Shown here: positions 29,879-38,332 of the stretch, in pieces
Layout: every line of letters starts with the position of its first letter
Position numbering within the stretch: the stretch's first letter is position 1
Assembly (NCBI RefSeq): GCF_011388215.1
Contig: NZ_CP049989.1
Span: forward strand, 1,798,001 to 1,862,000
Reading direction: 5' to 3'
Length of the DNA: 64,000 bases
From: Hydrogenophaga crocea
GTDB taxonomy: Bacteria; Pseudomonadota; Gammaproteobacteria; Burkholderiales; Burkholderiaceae_C
Notes under the pieces: generated by a model
Databases searched by the model: none
Told to the model about the DNA's origin: nothing
Seen by the model: the letters and a program-made list of their open reading frames with translations, nothing else
Made by a program: the position numbers and the translations under genes

Positions 29879-31132
29879 TCAGATGTCGAACAGCAGGCGC
29901 GCGGGGTCTTCCAGCGCTTCCTTCATGGCGACCAGGCCCAGCACGGCTTCGCGGCCGTCGATGATGCGGTGGTCGTACGACATCGCGAGGTAGTTGATCG
30001 GGCGGATCACGATCTGGCCGTTCTCCACCACGGCGCGGTCCTTGGTGGCGTGCACGCCCAGGATGGCCGACTGCGGCGGGTTGATGATGGGGGTGGACAG
30101 CATGGAGCCGAACACGCCACCGTTGCTGATCGAGAAGGTGCCACCGGTCATCTCTTCGATGCCCAGCTTGCCGTCCCTGGCCTTCTGGCCGAACTCGGCG
30201 ATCTTCTTCTCGACGTCGGCAAAGCTCATCTGGTCGGCATTGCGCAGGATGGGCACCACCAGGCCACGCGGCGAGCCCACGGCGATGCCGATGTCGAAGT
30301 AGCCGTGGTAGACGATGTCGTTGCCGTCGACCGAGGCGTTGAGCACCGGGTACTTCTTGAGCGCGTGCACCGCGGCCTTCACGAAGAAGCTCATGAAGCC
30401 CAGCTTCACGCCGTGCTCCTTCTCGAACTTCTCCTGGAACTTCTTGCGCATCTCCATCACCGGGGCCATGTTGACCTCGTTGAAGGTGGTGAGGATGGCG
30501 TTGGTGGCTTGCGATTGCAGCAGGCGCTCGGCGACGCGGGCGCGCAGGCGCGTCATGGGCACGCGCTCTTCGGGGCGCTGGCCCAGGTTGGGGCCGGCGA
30601 CCTGCACCTGCGGCAGTGCCTTGGTGGGCGCGCCGGTGGGAATGGCCACGGGCGCGGCGCTGGGCTTGGGCGCGGCCACGGCGGCGAGCACGTCGCCCTT
30701 GGTCACGCGGCCGTCCTTGCCGGTGCCGGCCACCGAGCCGGCGGCCAGGTTGTTGTCGGCCATGAGCTTGGCGGCGGCGGGCATGGCCACGCCGGCCTTG
30801 CTGGTGCTGGCCGCGGCGGCCGCAGCAGGTGCAGCGGCCGGGGCGGCGGCGGGCGCGGCCACAGCGGCGGGCGCGGGCGCGCCGGCCACGGCGGCGGTGT
30901 CGATGCGCGCAATGACCTGGTCGGCGGCCACGGTGGCGCCGTCGCCCTGCACGATCTCCACCAGCACGCCGCTCGCGGGCGCCGGGCACTCCAGCACGAC
31001 CTTGTCGGTCTCGATCTCGATCAGGATCTCATCGGCCGTGACGGCTTCACCGGCCTTTTTCTTCCACTGCAGCAGGGTGGCTTCGGCCACCGACTCGGAC
31101 AGCTGAGGGACTTTGACTTCAACGATTGCCAT
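29879..31132 (-). CDS. odhB: Dihydrolipoyl succinyltransferase (E2o)
   Basis: E2 core of the 2-oxoglutarate dehydrogenase complex, 417 residues. One lipoyl domain carries Lys44 in IETDKVVLE; an Ala/Pro linker follows at about 80-118; then the peripheral-subunit-binding domain (about 120-155, [20 protein letters not shown]) and the catalytic domain with His388 and Asp392 in YDHRIIDG. The start ATG at 31132 is 18 bases after the odhA stop. ETDK rather than ESDK around the lipoyl lysine matches the succinyltransferase branch rather than aceF. Confidence 0.97.
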   Translation of the reverse strand: MAIVEVKVPQLSESVAEATLLQWKKKAGEAVTADEILIEIETDKVVLECPAPASGVLVEIVQGDGATVAADQVIARIDTAAVAGAPAPAAVAAPAAAPAAAPAAAAAASTSKAGVAMPAAAKLMADNNLAAGSVAGTGKDGRVTKGDVLAAVAAPKPSAAPVAIPTGAPTKALPQVQVAGPNLGQRPEERVPMTRLRARVAERLLQSQATNAILTTFNEVNMAPVMEMRKKFQEKFEKEHGVKLGFMSFFVKAAVHALKKYPVLNASVDGNDIVYHGYFDIGIAVGSPRGLVVPILRNADQMSFADVEKKIAEFGQKARDGKLGIEEMTGGTFSISNGGVFGSMLSTPIINPPQSAILGVHATKDRAVVENGQIVIRPINYLAMSYDHRIIDGREAVLGLVAMKEALEDPARLLFDI

Positions 31133-31150
31133 GTTCTTTTCCGACGGGGT

Positions 31151-34039
31151 TTATTTGGTGAGGATGAAGCCCTTGAGCTTGGCGAAGGCGGCTTCGATCA
31201 GCTGCTTCTGCTGCTCCTGGTGCAGGTGGGCATAACCCACCGCGGGCGAGGCCGAGGCGGCGCGCCCGGCGTAACCGAGCTTCTGGCCATCGAGCATGTT
31301 TTCGTGGATGTAGTGCTGCACGAAGAACCAGGCACCCTGGTTCTGCGGCTCGTCCTGGCACCACACGATGTCGGTGGCGTTCGGGAAGCGCTTGAGCTCG
31401 GCGCCGAAGGCCTTGTGCGGGAACGGGTAGAGCTGTTCGACGCGGATGATGGCCACGTCGTCCTGGCCCTTCTCTTCGCGCTTCTTGACCAGGTCGTAGT
31501 AGACCTTGCCCGAGCAGGCGATCACGCGCTTGACCTTGTCGGCCTTCTTCACCACGTCGGCGTTGTTCTCGGGGATCACGGTCTGGAAGCCACCCTTGGT
31601 GAATTCCGACAGCGGCGAGGTCGCGTCCTTGTTGCGCAGCAGGCTCTTGGGCGTGAACAGCACCAGCGGCTTGCGCAGCGGGCGGATCATCTGGCGGCGC
31701 AGCACGTGGAAGATCTGGCTGGCCGTGGTGGGCTGCACGACCTGCATGTTGGTGTCGGCCGCGAGCTGCATGAAGCGCTCGAGACGGGCCGAGCTGTGCT
31801 CGGGACCCTGGCCTTCGTAGCCGTGCGGCAGCATCATGGTGAGGCCGTTGACGCGGCCCCACTTGACCTCGCCCGAGGCGATGAACTGGTCGATCACGAC
31901 CTGGGCGCCGTTGACGAAGTCGCCGAACTGGGCTTCCCAGATCACGAGCGTGTTCGGGTCGTTCGAGGCGTAGCCGTACTCGAAGCCCAGCACCGCCTCT
32001 TCCGACAGGATGGAGTCGATCACCACGAACGGGGCCTGGTTGTCGGCCACGTTCTGCAGCGGGATGTAGGTGCCCTCGTCGTACTTCTCGCGGTTCTGGT
32101 CGTGGATGACGGCGTGGCGGTGCGTGAACGTGCCACGGCCGCAGTCTTCGCCCGACAGGCGCACCGGGAAGCCGCTGGCCACCAGCGAGGCGAAGGCCAT
32201 GTGCTCGCCCATGCCCCAGTCCACCGGGATCTCGCCGCGGCCCATGGCCGCGCGGTCGGCGTACACCTTCTTCACGAGCTGGTGCGGCGCGACGCTGTCG
32301 GGGATGGTGGTGATGCGCTCGGCCAGGCGCTTCCACTCGGTCAGCGGAATCGCGGTGTCGGCGCTGTCGCTCCACTTCTTGCCCAGGTAGGGGCTCCAGT
32401 CGACGGCGAACTTGCTCTTGAAGTTGGTGAGCACCGGGTCGACCGTGTGGCGGCCCTCGTCGAGCGCGGCGCGGTAGGTCTTGACCATGTCGTCGCCCAG
32501 CGTCTCGCCCAGGCCCTGGGCCGCGAGCTTGTCGGCGTACAGCTTGCGCGTGCCGGGGTGGGCCGCGATCTTCTTGTACATGAGCGGCTGGGTGAGCGAG
32601 GGCGTGTCCTGCTCGTTGTGGCCCAGCTTGCGGAAGCAGACGATGTCGACCACCACGTCCTTCTGGAAGGCCAGGCGGAATTCGAGCGCGAGCTGGGTCG
32701 CGAAGACCACGGCCTCGGGGTCGTCGCCGTTCACGTGCAGCACGGGCGATTCGATCATCTTGACCACGTCCGAGCAGTACAGCGTGGAGCGGCTGTCGCG
32801 CGGGTCGGAGGTGGTGAAGCCGATCTGGTTGTTGATGACCAGGTGCACCGTGCCGCCGGTGGAATAACCACGGGTTTCGGCCAGCGCCAGGGTCTCCATC
32901 ACCACGCCCTGGCCGGCGAAGGCGGCGTCACCGTGCACCAGCACCGGCAGCACCTGCTTGCCTTCGGGGTCGCCGCGGCGGTCCATGCGCGCGCGCACCG
33001 AGCCCTCGACCACCGGGTTCACGATCTCCAGGTGCGAGGGGTTGAAGGCCAGCGACAGGTGCACCGGGCCGCCGGGGGTGGCGACGTCGGAGCTGAAGCC
33101 TTGGTGGTACTTCACGTCACCCGCGGGCAGGTCTTCGGGGGCGGTGTGGTCGAACTCGGCGAACAGGTCCTTGGGCATCTTGCCCAGGGTGTTGACGAGC
33201 ACGTTGAGGCGGCCGCGGTGGGCCATGCCGATGACGATTTCCTGGATGCCGGCCTGACCGGCCTGCTGGATCAGCTCGTCCATCGCGGCGATGAAGCTTT
33301 CACCGCCTTCGAGCGAGAAACGCTTCTGGCCCACGTACTTGGTGTGCAGGAAGCGCTCGAGGCCCTCGGCGGCCGTGAGGCGCTCGAGGATGTGCTTCTT
33401 CTTCTCGGCGTTGTAGGACGGGCGGGTGCGCGTGGCTTCGAGCTTTTCCTGCCACCAGCGCTTCTGGTTCTGGTCGGTGATGTAGTTGTACTCGGCACCG
33501 ATGGAGCCGCAGTAGGTTTCGCGCAGCGCGTTGAGCAGCTCGCGCAGCGACATCGACTCGCGGCCGAAGAAGGTGTTGCTCGTGTTGAACACCATCTCGT
33601 GGTCGGCGTCGGTGAAGCCGTAGAACGAGGGTTCGAGCTCGGGGATGTTGGGGCGCTCGGCGCGCTTGAGCGGATCGAGGTCGGCCCAGCGGGCGCCGAC
33701 GTTGCGGTAAGCGGCAATGAGCTGTTGAACGGCGGTGCGCTTGCGGGCCAGTTCGGAATCGGCGCCGGAGGCCACGACCACGGTGGTGCCACCCTGCTTC
33801 GCGCGCTCGGCGAAGGCGTTGATCACCGGCAGGTGCGGCACGTCTTTGGCGTTGCTGCCGTCGACCGCGGGCACGTTCTGCAGCGCGTCGAAGTACTCGC
33901 GCCAGTTGTCCGGGACGCTGGTGGGGTTGGCGAGGTAGTTCTCGTACATCTCTTCCACGTACGGCGCGTTGCCGCCGAAGAGATACGAGTTGCCCTGGTA
34001 AGCAACGTAGACGTTGCCGGCGTTCGAAGAATCGCTCAT
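31151..34039 (-). CDS. odhA: 2-oxoglutarate dehydrogenase E1 component
   Basis: Thiamine-diphosphate E1 that decarboxylates 2-oxoglutarate in the TCA cycle. It has 962 residues from ATG 34039 (MSDSSNAGNVYVAYQGNSYL). Landmarks are GMAHRGRLNVL at 271-281, FNPSHLE at 332-338 and the TPP/Mg motif HGDAAFAGQG at 369-378; the C-terminal transketolase domain runs to the end. First gene of odhA-odhB-odhL-zapE. The upstream continuation of the frame corresponds to the structured leader and not to protein. Also called sucA. Confidence 0.98.
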   Translation of the reverse strand: MSDSSNAGNVYVAYQGNSYLFGGNAPYVEEMYENYLANPTSVPDNWREYFDALQNVPAVDGSNAKDVPHLPVINAFAERAKQGGTTVVVASGADSELARKRTAVQQLIAAYRNVGARWADLDPLKRAERPNIPELEPSFYGFTDADHEMVFNTSNTFFGRESMSLRELLNALRETYCGSIGAEYNYITDQNQKRWWQEKLEATRTRPSYNAEKKKHILERLTAAEGLERFLHTKYVGQKRFSLEGGESFIAAMDELIQQAGQAGIQEIVIGMAHRGRLNVLVNTLGKMPKDLFAEFDHTAPEDLPAGDVKYHQGFSSDVATPGGPVHLSLAFNPSHLEIVNPVVEGSVRARMDRRGDPEGKQVLPVLVHGDAAFAGQGVVMETLALAETRGYSTGGTVHLVINNQIGFTTSDPRDSRSTLYCSDVVKMIESPVLHVNGDDPEAVVFATQLALEFRLAFQKDVVVDIVCFRKLGHNEQDTPSLTQPLMYKKIAAHPGTRKLYADKLAAQGLGETLGDDMVKTYRAALDEGRHTVDPVLTNFKSKFAVDWSPYLGKKWSDSADTAIPLTEWKRLAERITTIPDSVAPHQLVKKVYADRAAMGRGEIPVDWGMGEHMAFASLVASGFPVRLSGEDCGRGTFTHRHAVIHDQNREKYDEGTYIPLQNVADNQAPFVVIDSILSEEAVLGFEYGYASNDPNTLVIWEAQFGDFVNGAQVVIDQFIASGEVKWGRVNGLTMMLPHGYEGQGPEHSSARLERFMQLAADTNMQVVQPTTASQIFHVLRRQMIRPLRKPLVLFTPKSLLRNKDATSPLSEFTKGGFQTVIPENNADVVKKADKVKRVIACSGKVYYDLVKKREEKGQDDVAIIRVEQLYPFPHKAFGAELKRFPNATDIVWCQDEPQNQGAWFFVQHYIHENMLDGQKLGYAGRAASASPAVGYAHLHQEQQKQLIEAAFAKLKGFILTK

Positions 34040-34128
34040 GGATCCGCTGACCTCCGTCTTCCTTGGGAAGACATTAGCTGGTTGGAAAAACCTTCCGCGA
34101 CACGGCTTGACCGGTTGGCGGATGCGAC
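34037..34128 (-). ncRNA. Candidate sucA RNA motif (cis-regulatory leader of odhA/sucA)
   Basis: The leader just before odhA folds by eye into nested stems: ATCCGC (34118-34123) pairs with GCGGAT (34042-34047), which abuts the start codon; GGAA/TTCC hairpin at 34084-34096; and a perfect seven-base hairpin GTCTTCC-CAA-GGAAGAC at 34056-34072, immediately before the GGAGG ribosome site at 34051-34055. A conserved leader called the sucA RNA motif is known exclusively from Burkholderiales upstream of sucA, with the ribosome site in the structure. Location and architecture fit, but I could not compare with its covariance model. Confidence 0.55.
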
Positions 34129-34166
34129 AGTGGCTTTGGAAGGACCTGACTGCAGCCCGCGATTGT

Positions 34167-34190
34167 GCCACCGCCGCGCCGCGCGGTGGC
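34167..34190. promoter_or_regulatory. Hairpin in the arsR-odhA gap
   Basis: GCCACCGC and GCGGTGGC form an eight-base perfect stem with an eight-base loop. On the minus strand it is followed by ACAATC rather than a T-run, so it is a weak terminator at most; CACAAT just beyond could serve as an odhA -10 element. A shorter repeat, GTGACC-GGC-GGTCAC, lies at 34221-34235 right after the arsR stop. Confidence 0.4.
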
Positions 34191-34244
34191 CCATCCTGGC
34201 CCAAAGGCCGTGTCGGGCTTGTGACCGGCGGTCACGGGGCGTGG

Positions 34245-34619
34245 TCAGGGCGCCACGCGCGGCGACAGCCGCTCGGACGCCGGCACCGCGCCGGGCTCGT
34301 CCATTTCAATGGCGATCTGGGTGCAGACCGTGCGGCACAGCATCACGGCCTTCTCGCTCTGCACGCGGTAGAACACCTGGGTGCCGTCCTTGCGCTTGGC
34401 CAGCACGCCCGAGCGGTACAGCAGGTTCAGGTGCTGCGACAGATTGGGCTGGGTGGTATCGATCTCCTTGAGCAGTTGGGAGACCGACTTCTCCTGGTCG
34501 CACAGGGCGCTCAGGATGCGCAGGCGCATGGGCGTGGACAGCACGCCGAACAGCTCGGCGGCGAGCTCGAAGACCCGCCCCTTCTCCACCTGGGCATCGC
34601 TGGCGATGATGTCGGCCAT
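34245..34619 (-). CDS. ArsR/SmtB-family transcriptional regulator
   Basis: Dimeric winged-helix repressor of 124 residues. The ArsR helix-turn-helix runs from STPMRLRILSALCDQE (28-43) through the recognition helix TTQPNLSQHLNLLY (55-68) and the wing KRKDGTQVFYRV (76-87). Cysteines at 40, 95 and 99 could be a metal or persulfide switch, as in BigR/SqrR-type sensors, but the classic arsenic CVC motif is absent. ATG 34619 is preferred over ATG 34649 because the latter overlaps a TTATAT promoter-like element and an inverted repeat. It sits in tandem between prpE and odhA, both on the same strand. Confidence 0.88.
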   Translation of the reverse strand: MADIIASDAQVEKGRVFELAAELFGVLSTPMRLRILSALCDQEKSVSQLLKEIDTTQPNLSQHLNLLYRSGVLAKRKDGTQVFYRVQSEKAVMLCRTVCTQIAIEMDEPGAVPASERLSPRVAP

Positions 34620-34630
34620 GGGTTCCACGC

Positions 34631-34648
34631 TGCTTGGAAATATAAGCA
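34631..34648. promoter_or_regulatory. Possible ArsR operator/promoter
   Basis: TGCTT-N8-AAGCA forms an imperfect inverted repeat whose AT-rich centre (GGAAATAT) contains the minus-strand -10-like TTATAT. It lies 12 bases upstream of the arsR start and could be the autoregulatory site. The evidence is symmetry and position only. Confidence 0.35.
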
Positions 34649-34682
34649 TGGATCATAGCTGCGTGATACGGCCCGCGGGCCC

Positions 34683-34699
34683 GGGGCGAACCCCGCCCC
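34683..34699 (-). terminator. Hairpin just after prpE
   Basis: GGGGCG-GGTTT/AACCC loop-CGCCCC: a six-base GC stem with a five-base loop directly follows the prpE stop, with a second palindrome GGCCCGCGGGCC next to it. No T-run is present, so termination is uncertain. Confidence 0.35.
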
Positions 34700-36589
34700 T
34701 CAGGCCACGAGGTCGCGGATCTGCTGCAGCGCGCCCGGGTCGTCCATGGTGGTGAGGTCGCCCGGATCGCGGCCTTCGCACACGGCCTGGATCGCACGGC
34801 GCAGCAGCTTGCCGCTGCGCGTCTTGGGCAGCAGGCTCACGAAGCGCACGCGCGCCGGGCGCGCGACCGCGCCGAGCTGGGCGTCCACGAGCTTCATGAT
34901 CTCGCCTTCCAGCTTGAGCCGCGCCGCCTCGTCGACCAGGCCCGAGGCGTCCTTGGCCACCGCGAAGGCCATGGCCACCTGGCCCTTGAGCGCATCGGCC
35001 ACACCCACCACCGCCACCTCGGCCACGTTGGGATGGCTCGAAATGCTTTCTTCGATCTCGCGCGTGCCCAGCCGGTGGCCGGCCACGTTGATCACGTCGT
35101 CGGTGCGGCCGAGGATATAGTAGTAGCCGTCTTCGTCGCGAATGCCCCAGTCGAAGGTGGAATACACCAGCCGGCCGGGGATGCTCTTCCAGTAGGTGTT
35201 GACGAAACGCGCGTCGTCGCGCCACACGGTCTGCATGAAGCCCGGCGGCGTGGGACCCTCGATCACCACCACGCCCTTCTGGTTGGGCTCGGTCAGTTCC
35301 TCGCCCGTGTTCTCGTGCAGCAGCTTCACGCTGTAGCCGGCCATGGGCACGCCGGGGCTGCCGAACTTGCTGGCCTTCTTCTCCACGCCATTGGCAATGG
35401 TGAGGATGGGCCAGCCCGATTCGGTCTGCCAGTAGTTGTCGATGATGGGCACACCCAGGCCGTCGGCGATCCAGCGCGCGGTTGGCTCGTCGAGCGGCTC
35501 GCCGGCCAGGAACAGCGCCTTCAGGCTCGAGAGGTCGTACTGCTTGAGGTAGGCCGGGTCCTGCTTCTTGAGCACGCGCACCGCGGTGGGCGCGCTGAAC
35601 ATCACCGACACCTTGTACTTCTCGACCAGCTTCCACCAGATGCCGCCATCGGGCCGGATGGGCAGGCCTTCGTAGAGGATGGTCGCCATGCCGCCGATCA
35701 GCGGACCGTAGACGATGTAGCTGTGGCCCACGACCCAGCCGATGTCGCTGGTGCAGAAGAAGGTTTCGCCCGGCTGGCCCATGAAGATCTGCTTCACGCT
35801 CGAGGCCAGGGCCACCGCGTAGCCGCCCACGTCGCGCTGCACGCCCTTGGGCTTGCCGGTGGTGCCGCTGGTGTAGATGGTGTAGCTGATGTCGGTGGCG
35901 TCCATCCATTCGCAGGGCACCACGGTATCGAGCTGCTGCGCACGCAGCGCGGCGTAGTCGTGGTCGCGTCCGGGCACCAGGCTCATGGGCGCCAAGCCGC
36001 GGTTCACCAGCACCACCGAAGCCGGCTTGTTGGCGGCCAGCGAAATGGCCTCGTCGAGCAGCGGCTTGTAGGCCACCACCTTGCCGCCGCGTGAGCCCGC
36101 GTCGGCGCTCACGATCGCCACGGGTGCGGCGTCGTCGATGCGGCTGGCCAGCGAATGGCTCGCGAAGCCGCCGAACACCACCGAGTGGATGGCGCCGATG
36201 CGCGCGCAGGCCAGCATGGCGAACGTGGCCTCGGGGATCATGGGCATGTAGATCAGCACGCGATCGCCGCGCTTGACCCCCTGCGCCTTGAGCACCGCGG
36301 CCATGCGCTGCACCTCGGCGTGCAACTCGGCGTAGCTGTACACGCGCTCCTGATCGGTCTCGGTGGACACGAAGATCAGCGCGTTCTGCTGCGCGCGGTC
36401 CTTCAGGTGCCGGTCGACCGCGTTGTGGCACAGGTTGGTCTTGCCGCCCTCGAACCAGCGCGTGAACGGCGGGTTGTCGTGGTTGCACACGCGCGTGAAG
36501 GGCTGCTGCCAGTCGATCAGCTTCGCCTGCTCGGTCCAGAAGGCGTCGCGGTCTTCGAGGGAGCGGCGGTGGAAATCGGCGTACGACAT
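34700..36589 (-). CDS. prpE: Propionate--CoA ligase
   Basis: AMP-forming acyl-CoA synthetase that activates propionate for the methylcitrate cycle. It has 629 residues from ATG 36589, preceded by GGAG. The ATP loop SGTTGKPKG is at 241-249, the adenylation signature YWQTESGWP at 386-394, and the acetylatable catalytic Lys594 is in TRSGKLLRR. The SGWP version of the motif, rather than the TGG of acetyl-CoA synthetase, points to PrpE, and the N-terminal YADFHRRSLEDRDAFW is typical. No prpBCD genes are nearby. Propionyl-CoA synthetase is favoured; acetate activity as a side reaction is likely. Confidence 0.93.
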   Translation of the reverse strand: MSYADFHRRSLEDRDAFWTEQAKLIDWQQPFTRVCNHDNPPFTRWFEGGKTNLCHNAVDRHLKDRAQQNALIFVSTETDQERVYSYAELHAEVQRMAAVLKAQGVKRGDRVLIYMPMIPEATFAMLACARIGAIHSVVFGGFASHSLASRIDDAAPVAIVSADAGSRGGKVVAYKPLLDEAISLAANKPASVVLVNRGLAPMSLVPGRDHDYAALRAQQLDTVVPCEWMDATDISYTIYTSGTTGKPKGVQRDVGGYAVALASSVKQIFMGQPGETFFCTSDIGWVVGHSYIVYGPLIGGMATILYEGLPIRPDGGIWWKLVEKYKVSVMFSAPTAVRVLKKQDPAYLKQYDLSSLKALFLAGEPLDEPTARWIADGLGVPIIDNYWQTESGWPILTIANGVEKKASKFGSPGVPMAGYSVKLLHENTGEELTEPNQKGVVVIEGPTPPGFMQTVWRDDARFVNTYWKSIPGRLVYSTFDWGIRDEDGYYYILGRTDDVINVAGHRLGTREIEESISSHPNVAEVAVVGVADALKGQVAMAFAVAKDASGLVDEAARLKLEGEIMKLVDAQLGAVARPARVRFVSLLPKTRSGKLLRRAIQAVCEGRDPGDLTTMDDPGALQQIRDLVA

Positions 36590-36719
36590 GGCGTGTCTCC
36601 TCGGGTCCATCGGTCCCCGGACCGGTTGGCCGGGGCTTCTGAATTCTTAATTATGGAGAGCGGGCTTGCGCCGGGCTGACAAACCGGCCGCGCACCCGGG
36701 CGCCAGCCGGCGGGTCGGC

Positions 36720-37328
36720 CTACTTGATCAGCGCCTGCACCGCCTTGAAGTCGGGGTGCTCGGCCGTGCGCAGCCATTCGAAGGCCACCATTTCGGTGGT
36801 CACGAGTTCGGCGCCCGCGCCGGCCAGGCGGTCGAAGGCGGCGTCGCGGTTGCGCTCGCTGCGCGAGCCGCAGGCATCGGTCACCACCCACACCTCGAAC
36901 TCCTGTTCGAGCAACTCGAGCGCCGTCTGCAGCAGGCACACGTGGGCTTCACAGCCCGCGATCACGATGCTCGGGCGCTCGGCCTCACGCGGCTGCGGCG
37001 CGGCCTTCTGCAGGTGTTTGGGCAGGCTGCGTGCGTTGCCGCCCTGGGGCCGTGCCGGCGGACGAAGCCAGTCGGCCAGGCCGTCGGCCACGGCACTGAA
37101 ATGCATCTTGGGCAGGGTCTTGCGGCACAGGGCGCGCAGCTCGGGCGGGTTCTGGCCGAGTTTGTCGGGGTTCTGCTCCGTGCCCCAGACGGGCACGTCG
37201 AGCGCCTCGGCCATCTGCGCCAGACGCAGCGCGTTGGCCAGCACCAGCGGACCTTCGTGGAGAGCGGGCATCAGGCGGGCCTGGTAGTCCACCAGCACCA
37301 GTTGGGATTCATCGGCGTCGAGCAGCAT
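36720..37328 (-). CDS. Isochorismatase-fold cysteine hydrolase
   Basis: Cysteine hydrolase of 202 residues in the isochorismatase/YcaC superfamily. The catalytic triad is visible as Asp14 in LVLVDYQ, Lys74 in TLPKMHFSA and Cys131 in AGCEAHVCLLQTA. A basic insertion of about 25 residues (91-118, PARPQGGNAR and following) precedes the nucleophile strand and is unusual in length. The substrate is unknown; members cleave isochorismate, nicotinamide or ureidoacrylate-like amides. It starts at ATG 37328 and lies 49 bases downstream of the TetR gene on the same strand, so it is a likely target of that regulator. Confidence 0.85.
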   Translation of the reverse strand: MLLDADESQLVLVDYQARLMPALHEGPLVLANALRLAQMAEALDVPVWGTEQNPDKLGQNPPELRALCRKTLPKMHFSAVADGLADWLRPPARPQGGNARSLPKHLQKAAPQPREAERPSIVIAGCEAHVCLLQTALELLEQEFEVWVVTDACGSRSERNRDAAFDRLAGAGAELVTTEMVAFEWLRTAEHPDFKAVQALIK

Positions 37329-37377
37329 GGCGCATCCTGTGTTCGGGAAAGCGGGCGATTCTGGCACTGGCCGCGGC

Positions 37378-38091
37378 TCACTCGGCGAACAGGTCGCGCT
37401 GCTTCACGGCGCCGCTGGCGATGGCGGGGTCGAAGCGCTCCACGAGCCGGTCGACGTATTGCGCGAACAATGCCGGCGCGGCCTGGCCGAACAGCCGGAT
37501 GCGGCCGGTGTGCTGCAACAGCAGCAGCCCCATGCCCTGGGCGAACAACGCGGCGTTCTCGCGCGCCGCGGCATCGGGCGATAGGCCCATGTCCTCGAAA
37601 GCCTGCTCGCAGGGGCTCAGCGCCTGCAGCAGGCGCTCGTTGAGCGCGCGATCGAGCTCGGGCGACAGACCGTTGACCAGCAGGAAGCCGAGGTCGAGGT
37701 CGCGCGGATTCTGGGCGTAGAAACCGAACCAGGCCTGTGCCTTGGCCACCAGCGCCTTGGCCGGCTGGCCCTTGGGCGCGCGCGCCGCCTGCACCTCGGC
37801 CTGCAGGCGGTCGAGCGACTCGGCCACCAGGGCGGCGCAGATCGCCTCCTTGCTGTCGAAATAGCTGTAGAGCGCGCCCGCGGTGTAGCCGGCTTCGCGC
37901 GCGATCTCGCGGATGCTCGCGCCCTCCACGCCGCGCGCGGCGAACACGCGCCGGGCCGCGTCGAGCACATGGGCGCGCCGCGTGTCCGACATGGCGAGTT
38001 GCCGCTGCTGCCGCAGTTCGAGCTGGCGCTGGGCCTCAGCCTGCTCTTGTGCACTGGGCAAGGGCCGAAGTTCATGAAGTTGAACAACCAT
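37378..38091 (-). CDS. TetR-family transcriptional regulator
   Basis: One-component repressor of 237 residues. The N-terminal helix-turn-helix is clear: RRAHVLDAARRVFAARGVEG then IREIAREAGYTAGALYSYFD (about 61-80), followed by a helical ligand domain. The ATG at 38091 adds a 33-residue basic/Gln-rich extension (MVVQLHELRPLPSAQEQAEA); ATG 37992 (MSDTRRAHV) is an alternative start. A TACACT -10 at 38098-38103 would place transcription at or next to ATG 38091, so the message may be leaderless. Divergent from the NlpC/P60 gene and upstream of the isochorismatase-fold hydrolase. Confidence 0.9.
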   Translation of the reverse strand: MVVQLHELRPLPSAQEQAEAQRQLELRQQRQLAMSDTRRAHVLDAARRVFAARGVEGASIREIAREAGYTAGALYSYFDSKEAICAALVAESLDRLQAEVQAARAPKGQPAKALVAKAQAWFGFYAQNPRDLDLGFLLVNGLSPELDRALNERLLQALSPCEQAFEDMGLSPDAAARENAALFAQGMGLLLLQHTGRIRLFGQAAPALFAQYVDRLVERFDPAIASGAVKQRDLFAE

Positions 38092-38150
38092 TCAAGCAGT
38101 GTACGGGGCAATTCAACGGCATTCTTAAAAATGAACCTTGCGTTTATTTT

Positions 38151-38163
38151 TGAACGTCGTTCA
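38151..38163. promoter_or_regulatory. Candidate TetR operator
   Basis: TGAACG-T-CGTTCA is a perfect 13-base palindrome 60 bases upstream of the TetR start, in the 241-base gap it shares with the NlpC/P60 gene. A looser repeat TTGAA-N6-TTCAA lies at 38080-38095, over the start codon. GAAC/GTTC half-sites are common in TetR-family operators. Confidence 0.5.
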
Positions 38164-38295
38164 GCGCTATGAGCGGTGGCGGAACTGTCCATCGAAAGCA
38201 AACAGGGTGAACAGGCGTGAATTTTTCGATCGCTCCGGCTGACCGTCCACGGCACATTTCATCGGCAAATCAAGCCCTTACATCCCTTTTCTCAC

Positions 38296-38324
38296 TTGAC
38301 GCGACGGGGTTCAACCCCTACCCT
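38296..38324 (+). promoter_or_regulatory. Candidate promoter for the NlpC/P60 gene with palindrome in spacer
   Basis: TTGACG (38296-38301), a 17-base spacer and TACCCT (38319-38324). The spacer contains the perfect 13-base palindrome GGGGTT-C-AACCCC (38306-38318). Predicted transcription starts near 38331, only about two bases before the ATG, so the message would be leaderless, consistent with the absence of a ribosome binding site. Confidence 0.55.
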
Positions 38325-38332
38325 CGCGCACC

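Noticed and set aside
29840..34471. Very long open frame on the plus strand opposite the 2-oxoglutarate dehydrogenase operon
   Set aside because: It is antisense to odhL, odhB and odhA, which are strongly conserved. The translation is His/Gly/Val-rich with no recognisable domain, as expected of a high-GC shadow frame.
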